Of a DNA stretch of 64,000 nucleotides, positions 57,740 to 64,000 are shown one piece after another; within the stretch, counting starts at the first letter, position 1, and every line of letters starts with the position of its first letter. Position numbers and translations under genes: made by a program. The notes below the pieces were generated by a model. It saw nothing but the letters and a program-made list of their open reading frames with translations. It made no database searches and had not been told where the DNA came from. The stretch comes from JAWLHU01 sp041690255 (lineage in GTDB: Bacteria; Bacillota; Sulfobacillia; Symbiobacteriales; Symbiobacteriaceae): contig JAWLHU010000014.1 in the NCBI GenBank assembly GCA_041690255.1, positions 1-64,000 of the forward strand, written 5' to 3'.

Positions 57740-59242
57740 GTGACGAACCAGAAGCGCTTCGTGCTCGCCCTGGACCAGGGAACAACCAGCTCCCGAGCAG
57801 TTCTGTTCAACGAACGTGGTGGCGTGGTCGCGGTGGCACAACGGGAGTTCTCCCAGCACTATCCACAACCCGGTTGGGTTGAACACGATCCGGAAGAAAT
57901 CTGGACGACGCAGATCGAGGTAGCTCGTATCGCCATGTCGACTGGCGGTGCTGGTTGGCAAGACATCGTGGCGATCGGGATCACCAATCAGAGGGAGACG
58001 ACGGTCGTCTGGGAGAAGGCCACGGGAAAGCCGATAGCGCCCGCAATTGTATGGCAGTGCCGTCGTACGGCGGACTTCTGCCGGGACCTGCGCCAAGCTG
58101 GCTGGGAGGAGACCATTCGGGCCAAGACGGGCCTGGTCATCGACGCTTACTTCTCCGGGACCAAGGTGAAGTGGATCCTGGATCACGTACCAGGTGCCCG
58201 TGAGAAGGCAGAACGCGGTGAGGTACTTTTCGGGACGATTGACACCTGGCTCCTTTGGAAGCTATCTGGTGGAAAAGTCCACGCAACCGATTACTCCAAT
58301 GCATCGCGGACGATGCTTTATGACATTCACGCCCTCCGGTGGGACCCCGAGATTCTGAAGGAACTCGGTATTCCCGCTGTCATGTTGCCAGAGGTCAGAC
58401 CCTCAAGCGGCCTCTTCGGAGAAACCGCTCCGGGCCTCTTCGGTGGACCCATTCCGCTCGCAGGCGTAGCGGGCGACCAGCAAGCCGCTCTGTTTGGACA
58501 GGCCTGCTTCCATTCCGGCATGGCGAAAAACACCTACGGGACAGGCTGTTTCCTTCTCATGAATACCGGCACGCATCCGGTTACCAGTAGTAAGGGGTTA
58601 TTGACCACCATTGCCTGGGGCCTCGGCGGGACCGTGGAATATGCTCTGGAGGGCAGCGTCTTCATTGCAGGAGCCGCAATTCAGTGGCTGCGGGATGAAC
58701 TGGGACTGATTCAGTCGGCGGCTGAGACCGAGACACTGGCAGCCTCCATCCCGGACACAGGGGGCGTCTACCTGGTGCCTGCCTTCGTAGGACTGGGGGC
58801 ACCCCACTGGGATGCGTATGCCCGTGGAACGATTCTCGGGCTGACCCGTGGGACACGACGGGCCCATATCGCCCGGGCGGCACTGGAGGCAATCGCCTAT
58901 CAGACCCGCGATGTCCTGGATGCCATGGTCGAGGACTCGGGGCTCGATCTTGCCAGCCTTCGTATAGACGGGGGGGCGGCGGCCAACAACTTCCTCGCCC
59001 AGTTCCAGGCAGACATGCTGGGCAAGGAGGTTCAGCGCCCGGCGAATGTGGAGACAACGGCCATGGGTGCTGCCTATCTGGCGGGCCTGGCCACTGGGGT
59101 CTGGACCAACAGGACCGAGCTGGAGAACCGCTGGCAGGCAGCTCGCACCTTTACGCCGTCCATGCCAGCCGAACGGCGCGAACAGCTCTACCGGGGCTGG
59201 CGCGAGGCGGTTCGCCGGTCCCAGAACTGGGCAGATCAATAG
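57740..59242 (+). CDS. glpK: Glycerol kinase
   Basis: Phosphorylates glycerol to glycerol-3-phosphate with ATP. 500 residues, FGGY sugar-kinase fold: LDQGTTSSRAVLF (phosphate 1 motif), TNQRETTVVWEK, LWKLSGGKVHATDYSNASRTML, VAGDQQAALFGQACF, GGAAANNFLAQFQADMLG. No glpF, glpD or regulator is nearby. GTG start at 57740 with GAGGTGAGG upstream. It ends at a strong hairpin. Confidence 0.96.
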   Translation: MTNQKRFVLALDQGTTSSRAVLFNERGGVVAVAQREFSQHYPQPGWVEHDPEEIWTTQIEVARIAMSTGGAGWQDIVAIGITNQRETTVVWEKATGKPIAPAIVWQCRRTADFCRDLRQAGWEETIRAKTGLVIDAYFSGTKVKWILDHVPGAREKAERGEVLFGTIDTWLLWKLSGGKVHATDYSNASRTMLYDIHALRWDPEILKELGIPAVMLPEVRPSSGLFGETAPGLFGGPIPLAGVAGDQQAALFGQACFHSGMAKNTYGTGCFLLMNTGTHPVTSSKGLLTTIAWGLGGTVEYALEGSVFIAGAAIQWLRDELGLIQSAAETETLAASIPDTGGVYLVPAFVGLGAPHWDAYARGTILGLTRGTRRAHIARAALEAIAYQTRDVLDAMVEDSGLDLASLRIDGGAAANNFLAQFQADMLGKEVQRPANVETTAMGAAYLAGLATGVWTNRTELENRWQAARTFTPSMPAERREQLYRGWREAVRRSQNWADQ

Positions 59243-59246
59243 CACG

Positions 59247-59281
59247 AGGGCGGGACCTACCATCCGGCAGGTCCCGCCCTA
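59247..59281. terminator. Terminator between glpK and the convergent M23 gene
   Basis: A 12-bp stem (AGGGCGGGACCT with its complement) around a 10-base loop. Neither side has a strong T tract; its position suggests bidirectional use. Confidence 0.6.
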
Positions 59282-59286
59282 CTATG

Positions 59287-60327
59287 CTACGGCAGATACT
59301 CTCTTGGATTCTGGGCGACACCATTGATGAGCACTTCGAAGTGCAGGTGGGGACCCGTAGAGTTCCCGGTGCTCCCCACCAAAATCACCTGGTCACCTTG
59401 GGTGACTGCTTGTCCCTCGGTAACGAGCACCTTGGATGCGTGCGCATAGCGAGTCTCCACACCACCGCCATGATCGATCATAACCGAGTAGCCGTAGCCG
59501 CCATCCCAGCCGGCGAAGGTGACTGTGCCGTCGGCTACGACGGCTGCCGGTGTTCCAACGGGCACTGCAATATCCATACCGGAGTGAAACCCGCCCCATC
59601 GCGAGCCGAACTCACTGGAATGCAGACCTCCGATGATGGGCCAAGTCCAACCCAAGGAGATTGCCGTTGATCGACTATGGCTGGCGCTCTCGTTCACACG
59701 GCGGGAGGCGCTGCGGCTTGCCAACTGCAGCCGAGCCGGCCGGGCTTTGGCACCGGGCAGGAGGAGGAGCGTATTGACGGCCACGTCGTTGGCTGACGGG
59801 AGGTCATTTGCAGCCACGATAGCATCCACTGAAAGATCATAGGCCTCACTGATCTCGGCAAGTGTTTCGCCTAACTCGGTTAGATGGACCGATCCAACAA
59901 AGTGTGGCACCACTTTGAGCACTTGCCCCGGCTGAAGAACTGTTGACTTCTGGTCCGGATTGAGTGCCAGCAGCGTATCCAGGTCTGTGTCGTAGGTTTG
60001 AGCGATCAGCCAGAGAGAGTCCCCTGGCTCTACCGTGTATTCCTGAACCCGCTTGCGGACCGAGGTGACCGCCTTGTACGCCGCGCGAGCCGAAATGCTC
60101 AGGTAATCGTCCATACTCTCCTGGGCGGCCAAGGGTTCGGCTGTCCCTGCTGTCACGTAACCACTATCCGTATAATCAGCCGCAACGGCCACCCCTGCGC
60201 CGAAATAGGGTGTCCAGGTCGGGGTTGTACCGAACGCGGAAACGGCCGCGCCGCCAATAAGCAGGCAACCAACTGTTCCGAACATGATCCGTTTTCCGTG
60301 GAGCCTCGATGGAATGCGTCTATCCAA
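59287..60327 (-). CDS. LysM/M23 family peptidoglycan peptidase
   Basis: 346 residues: an N-terminal hydrophobic segment (14-33; signal or anchor), two LysM repeats (about 96-139, YTVEPGDSLWLIAQTYDTDLDTLLALNP, and 146-191), a Ser/Arg-rich linker and a C-terminal M23 domain with H248/D252 (FHSGMDI) and HLHFE. LysM binds peptidoglycan and M23 cuts cross-links. It lies on the minus strand, against replication, and is transcribed divergently from the next M23 gene. Confidence 0.92.
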   Translation of the reverse strand: MDRRIPSRLHGKRIMFGTVGCLLIGGAAVSAFGTTPTWTPYFGAGVAVAADYTDSGYVTAGTAEPLAAQESMDDYLSISARAAYKAVTSVRKRVQEYTVEPGDSLWLIAQTYDTDLDTLLALNPDQKSTVLQPGQVLKVVPHFVGSVHLTELGETLAEISEAYDLSVDAIVAANDLPSANDVAVNTLLLLPGAKARPARLQLASRSASRRVNESASHSRSTAISLGWTWPIIGGLHSSEFGSRWGGFHSGMDIAVPVGTPAAVVADGTVTFAGWDGGYGYSVMIDHGGGVETRYAHASKVLVTEGQAVTQGDQVILVGSTGNSTGPHLHFEVLINGVAQNPREYLP

Positions 60328-60508
60328 GGTGCCACCTCATTCATCGTCGAATGGACAGAGATGTCAGGTCGAGTATGCCCATTTGCTCCAGAAGATAGAC
60401 AAGCCCGGAAGAAATATGTTATGGTTTCGCCAGGGTATTGGGAGGATTTTCATCCCGTGTAGCGAAACATTGGACGTTGTTGTATTCGGCTGCTGGAGGT
60501 GACTACCA

Positions 60509-61855
60509 TTGCCTCGTCGCCCCTTCGTCATGCTCGTCCTCTCCTTGGTGACCGCACTCGGTATCGTAGCGGATCTTGGATGGCGCGGCTATACGCGCCC
60601 ACGGTACGCCGTGGAGGCTGGCGGGCAGGTTGTGGGCTCACCGCGCGATCTGGAAATGGCTGCAGGCGCGCTGAGATCCCAGGAGTCTCTGGTCGCGCCT
60701 GAACTCCAAACGTACATAGACTTCGCCAATAAGGTGAATGTACGGGCGCTGTCCGCCAGTGCACGGCTGACCGGAGCCAGGGAACAACTCCTTCAGAGCG
60801 CACAAGCACAGAGTGCTGCTGAGCTTCGGGATGCAGTAGCGATCACGGTCAACGGGAACGACATTGTTGCCGTGGCAGATGAAGAGTCGGCCAAGCAGGT
60901 ACGGGATCAGATCCTCGAGACCTACAAAGCGACCGTATTGCATGACGTGTCCGCAATCGAGCAACTCACCTTTCAGGAGTCCATTGCCTGGCGCATGAAG
61001 GCGGTTCAGCCTGAGACCATTCGCACGATCGAAGAGGCGATCAACATTCTGCGCCTCGGTACGGACAAGCTTGTTACCTACACCGTTCAGTCCGGTGACA
61101 CCGGCTGGGACATCGCGCGTAGCTACGATCTGACAACCGAGCAGTTGGCTAAGGCCAATCCCGGCGCCGACCTGGATACCCTTCAGATCGGCCAGGTGCT
61201 GAATATCTCGTACAAGGAACCGCATGTCCATACACGGTCTGTTGCAAAGCGGATCGTTGACGAGGGGATTCCCTTCAGGGAAGAGATTGTGAAGGATCCG
61301 GATCTCTGGCCCTGGCAGTACCAGGTGATTACCCCCGGCGAGTGGGGTTCGCGGGAACTGACTATTCGCGAGTACCGTGAAGACGGGAAGGTCGTAAGGA
61401 GCGAGGTTCTAGATAACAAGCTGTTGTCTGAACCGAAGACCCAGGTCGCCAAAGTGGGCACCAAGCAAGTGCCGGAAATGGGATCGGGCTCCCTGGTCTT
61501 CCCGGTAGTCGGCACAATTACCTCGTATTTTGGGCCGCGTTGGGGAAGCTTCCACTCCGCTATTGATATCGGCGCCCCGACCGGTACGCCAATATTGGCA
61601 GCGGACAGCGGTATGGTCGTCTTCCGCGGCTGGTCAGGCAACTACGGGTACATGGTTAAGATCGATCACGGCGGCGGCGAGATGGTTACCTGGTATGCTC
61701 ATCTCTCTGGCTTCAACGTCGAACTCGGAGACACGGTGAACAAGGGCGATGTGATCGGATATGTAGGGAATACCGGATTCTCGACGGGTCCCCACCTGCA
61801 TTTCGAAATCCAGGTGAACGGCACCTCGGTCAACCCGCTCAACTACTATCAATGA
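60509..61855 (+). CDS. LysM/G5/M23 peptidoglycan peptidase
   Basis: 448 residues: a short N-terminal membrane segment (5-22), a region of about 160 residues without a recognised fold, a LysM (about 191-235, YTVQSGDTGWDIARSYDLTTEQLAKANP), a G5 domain (about 240-325) and an M23 domain with FHSAIDIG and HLHFE zinc ligands. The LysM-G5-M23 arrangement is typical of Clostridia cell-wall hydrolases. TTG start at 60509 with TGGAGGTG upstream. A terminator follows. Confidence 0.92.
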   Translation: MPRRPFVMLVLSLVTALGIVADLGWRGYTRPRYAVEAGGQVVGSPRDLEMAAGALRSQESLVAPELQTYIDFANKVNVRALSASARLTGAREQLLQSAQAQSAAELRDAVAITVNGNDIVAVADEESAKQVRDQILETYKATVLHDVSAIEQLTFQESIAWRMKAVQPETIRTIEEAINILRLGTDKLVTYTVQSGDTGWDIARSYDLTTEQLAKANPGADLDTLQIGQVLNISYKEPHVHTRSVAKRIVDEGIPFREEIVKDPDLWPWQYQVITPGEWGSRELTIREYREDGKVVRSEVLDNKLLSEPKTQVAKVGTKQVPEMGSGSLVFPVVGTITSYFGPRWGSFHSAIDIGAPTGTPILAADSGMVVFRGWSGNYGYMVKIDHGGGEMVTWYAHLSGFNVELGDTVNKGDVIGYVGNTGFSTGPHLHFEIQVNGTSVNPLNYYQ

Positions 61856-61863
61856 GAACCTGC

Positions 61864-61894
61864 AACCACCCGGCGTATCGGCCGGGTGGTTTTG
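61864..61894 (+). terminator. Terminator after the G5/M23 gene
   Basis: AACCACCCGGC pairs with GCCGGGTGGTT around GTATCG, followed by TTTTG. Confidence 0.85.
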
Positions 61895-62062
61895 TATGGG
61901 AGCGCGACCATTGGGAGACTCTATCCAACAGAGGGAATTCTCCTGTATATGACCGATGATTCCCGAGCAGGAGATAGAGGGCCATTGGGCGAAGTCAATA
62001 AGACCCCAGTTGACCCCAAGAGGCTTCCCCGTCACGAAACCGTCTCCGAAGGAGGACGCGCG

Positions 62063-62566
62063 ATGGAAAAGCCAAAGGAGATCAAAGGCAAGGTTGAAGT
62101 GATCCGGTCTTTTCTGGAGCACCATCAGCCCAAGCTCCCGGAGGCTCGTGGGTTCCTCCAGTTCTTGCTGGCCAAAGAGGAGATTCTCCGCCGCATTGAA
62201 ATCGTGTCAGATCTGACCGATCATCGCCACGCGATCTTGGTGTCAGCAAAGGGTTCGGGGGCCTGGCCCTTCTTCTATCGGCGCGGGGATCGTTTCTTCC
62301 ACAAGACCTCTCAGGCCGTCGTGGAGCTCATGAAGTTCATTCCAGAAGAGATCCATCTCTGCCTCTCGACAGATCCGCCGGAGTGGAGTGAGGATCGGCA
62401 GGAGTTTCTCGACACCATGGCTCGTTGGCACGAGGAAGTCTTCTCGGACGAACTGGACCGCATTACCCGACGGCAGAACCTGCTACAGCGAATTGATAAG
62501 GCACTGGAGTCCGGTGATAAGGGTTCCTTCGAGCAATTAACGCACGAGCTCCGACAACTTGGATAA
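62063..62566 (+). CDS. YpiB/UPF0302 family protein with IDEAL domain
   Basis: 167 residues. The N-terminal part (ARGFLQFLLAKEEILRRIEIVSDL...HAILVSAKGSGAWPFFYRRGDRFF) resembles UPF0302, and the C-terminus (LLQRIDKALESGDKGSFEQLTHELRQL) is a recognisable IDEAL domain. Family function is poorly defined. I use the ATG at 62063 since GGAGGA precedes it; a longer ORF to 61886 overlaps the preceding terminator. The leader 61895-62062 holds nothing I can support. Confidence 0.75.
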   Translation: MEKPKEIKGKVEVIRSFLEHHQPKLPEARGFLQFLLAKEEILRRIEIVSDLTDHRHAILVSAKGSGAWPFFYRRGDRFFHKTSQAVVELMKFIPEEIHLCLSTDPPEWSEDRQEFLDTMARWHEEVFSDELDRITRRQNLLQRIDKALESGDKGSFEQLTHELRQLG

Positions 62567-62582
62567 CCGAGACTGCTTTCGC

Positions 62583-62615
62583 CGGACCCATCCTCCATTC
62601 AGGATGGGTCCTTTT
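62583..62615 (+). terminator. Terminator after the YpiB-like gene
   Basis: An 11-bp perfect stem (GGACCCATCCT and its complement) with a CCATTC loop, followed by TTTTG. Confidence 0.88.
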
Positions 62616-62725
62616 GTATGACAGCCCGCAGAGTGACAAGGGCCCCACCGATTGTGCGTGGAGGCCGCTTAGGGCTTCATCTATACTGATAGGGTCGGTA
62701 TTAATACACGAACATTAGAAATGAG

Positions 62726-63616
62726 ATGGAGCGGATGAACTGGAAACGCATCGGGATTTGCTGCCTGATTCCGGTCTCGCTCGCCTCTATGATGACAGTA
62801 CTCTGGCGGGCGTGGCCGCAATCACGGGCGGTTGTCTATCGGGTCCATCGTGAGCATAGTCAGGAGCGCACGCTGCAGGAACTACTCGGGTACTCCCGCA
62901 AGCGTTCCGATCACTTTGATCTCTATTATCGTGAACCAGACGAAGGGGTTACAGACTTGGTGTTGGGGACCGCCGAAGCATTATATGACGAGGTTGTGTC
63001 AACGGTCGGCTTTGTCCCCATCGAGCCGGTCCCCATTATTCTCTATCCGGACCGTCAGCAACTTCGTGATGCGTTTGGCTGGGGGAACGGCGAGAGTGCG
63101 CTGGGGGTCTACTGGAAGGGGACGATCCGGCTTCTTTCGCCCAATGCATGGATTACCGAAAAGGATGCGGCAAAACGGCGTAAGGTGTTCGGGAGGCTGA
63201 ACCCGATCGCCCATGAGTTCTCCCACTACCTTCTGGACGTCATGACGGATGGGAACTACACACGCTGGTTTACCGAAGGGCTCGCCCAGCGAGTGGAGCG
63301 GCAAGCAACCGGTTTCCTCTGGATTGAACGATCTAGCACGCTAAGGCAGGAGCTATATTCTCTGGCAGACCTCCGTGATCGGTTCGATTCCTTACCGAAC
63401 CAGCCCTTAGCGTACAGGCAGAGCTACCTTCTCGTTGAGTACATGGCCCAGATTGGCGGAGAAGAAGCACTGACCAGTCTCATACAACTACTTGCCACCA
63501 ACCAGCCTTTTGAGAAGGCGGTCACCCAGATCTATGGACAGTCAGTAGATGCGTTGTTTGACGACTGGAACGACTGGGTTCAGGCGCATCTCGATGAACT
63601 GGAGGTTGAGCGGTAA
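62726..63616 (+). CDS. Membrane-anchored peptidase MA-like metalloprotease
   Basis: 296 residues with an N-terminal signal-anchor (about 10-28) and an extracellular gluzincin-type domain: HEFSH (H163-H167) and a downstream Glu in TRWFTEGLAQ, giving the HExxH-type metal site. The segments YTRWFTEGLAQ and YRQSYLLVEYMAQIGG match peptidase MA family proteins. Substrate unknown. Start could also be the ATG at 62735. It precedes the walR-like gene by 111 bases; that gap holds no feature that I recognise. Confidence 0.82.
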   Translation: MERMNWKRIGICCLIPVSLASMMTVLWRAWPQSRAVVYRVHREHSQERTLQELLGYSRKRSDHFDLYYREPDEGVTDLVLGTAEALYDEVVSTVGFVPIEPVPIILYPDRQQLRDAFGWGNGESALGVYWKGTIRLLSPNAWITEKDAAKRRKVFGRLNPIAHEFSHYLLDVMTDGNYTRWFTEGLAQRVERQATGFLWIERSSTLRQELYSLADLRDRFDSLPNQPLAYRQSYLLVEYMAQIGGEEALTSLIQLLATNQPFEKAVTQIYGQSVDALFDDWNDWVQAHLDELEVER

Positions 63617-63727
63617 GCCCATCTGCTTTCCCATTTGAATGGGCCAACGTTTCTGTGGGCGATGGGAGAAGGAACGGGGGGCTCTGTCATCGAAGTTCGG
63701 GGCGGTAATGGCAAAGGGGAGGAAATC

Positions 63728-64000
63728 ATGGTAGACCGCATTTTGGTTGTAGACGACGAACGTCCGATCGCCGAAATCCTCCAGTTTAGCTTCGAACGTG
63801 AGGGTTTCGAGGTCGAGGTGGCCTACGACGGGGAGGAAGCTGTCGCAAAGGCGAAGGCCCAGCCCTTTCATTTGGTCATTCTGGACATCATGCTGCCAAA
63901 GCTGGACGGTTTCTCGGTTTGCCGGGAAATCCGGACCTTCTCTTCGGTACCGATCCTTATGTTGACCGCGAAGGAAGCCGAGGTGGACAAGGTTCTCGGC
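63728..64000 (+). CDS. walR: WalR/YycF-like response regulator, truncated by the window end
   Basis: The first 91 codons are visible: MVDRILVVDDERP, the acidic pair D9/D10, phosphoacceptor D53 (VILDIMLP), and the switch Thr region MLTAKEAEVDKVLG. This is a receiver domain of the OmpR class. The purA-tRNA-walR position in Firmicutes, and nearby wall hydrolases (known WalR targets), support the WalR call, but the DNA-binding domain is outside the window. GGGGAGG precedes the ATG. Confidence 0.85.
   Translation, partial: MVDRILVVDDERPIAEILQFSFEREGFEVEVAYDGEEAVAKAKAQPFHLVILDIMLPKLDGFSVCREIRTFSSVPILMLTAKEAEVDKVLG

Overview
This window is the chromosomal replication-origin region of a spore-forming member of the Firmicutes (Bacillota). 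The evidence is gene content and order: dnaA-dnaN-S4 protein-recF-remB-gyrB-gyrA on one side of oriC and rpmH-rnpA-yidD-yidC-jag-mnmE-mnmG-rsmG-parA-parB on the other, the classical Bacillus/Clostridia layout. Sporulation-linked genes (bofA, yyaC, lonC, a possible Gin-like peptide), two T-box riboswitches and a long-form SRP RNA agree. The DNA looks moderately GC-rich, and GTG and TTG starts are common (rpmH, yidC, rpsF and purA appear to use TTG). A Symbiobacterium-like Clostridia relative is my best guess; I cannot name a species.

Left arm (1-27.4 kb, almost all minus strand, co-directional with replication). From the far end: the 5' end of a 16S rRNA gene with tandem promoters; gltX behind a glutamate T-box; bofA, yaaL, recR, ebfC, dnaX; an orphan peptide-binding lipoprotein whose frame runs into dnaX without a stop; SRP RNA; a family 2 glycoside hydrolase; tadA; tRNA-Ser; serS, mtnA, serA, a nucleotidyltransferase and a class V aminotransferase, headed by a serine-type T-box with two terminator/antiterminator modules; a small Cys-rich ORF; a lone pilin-like gene on the plus strand; pdxT-pdxS; gyrA-gyrB; remB, recF, S4 protein, dnaN.

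Origin (about 27.4-29.6 kb). DnaA-box clusters lie on both sides of dnaA, suggesting a bipartite oriC. Two identical palindromic parS sites follow parB.

Right arm (29.6-64 kb, mostly plus strand): ribosome/RNase P/membrane insertion genes, tRNA modification, ParABS segregation, a DUF4446 protein, an M23 peptidase plus bactofilin, yyaC (minus), a TPR protein, a complete branched-chain amino-acid ABC operon (livJHMGF), an EamA transporter apparently starting at ATT, cvpA, DUF951, rpsF-ssb-rpsR, DUF2232, rplI, lonC, dnaB, purA, tRNA-Gly, tRNA-Thr, a lytic transglycosylase, glpK, two LysM/M23 peptidases, a YpiB-like protein, a membrane metallopeptidase and the start of a WalR-like response regulator.

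Most of the window is conserved core. The unusual items are the substrate-binding-protein/DnaX open frame, the duplicated T-box platform, the ATT start of the EamA gene, the convergent DnaA boxes and terminator-like hairpin in front of purA, and the accessory insertions (GH2, orphan binding protein, pilin). I found no CRISPR array, transposase, prophage or defence cluster.
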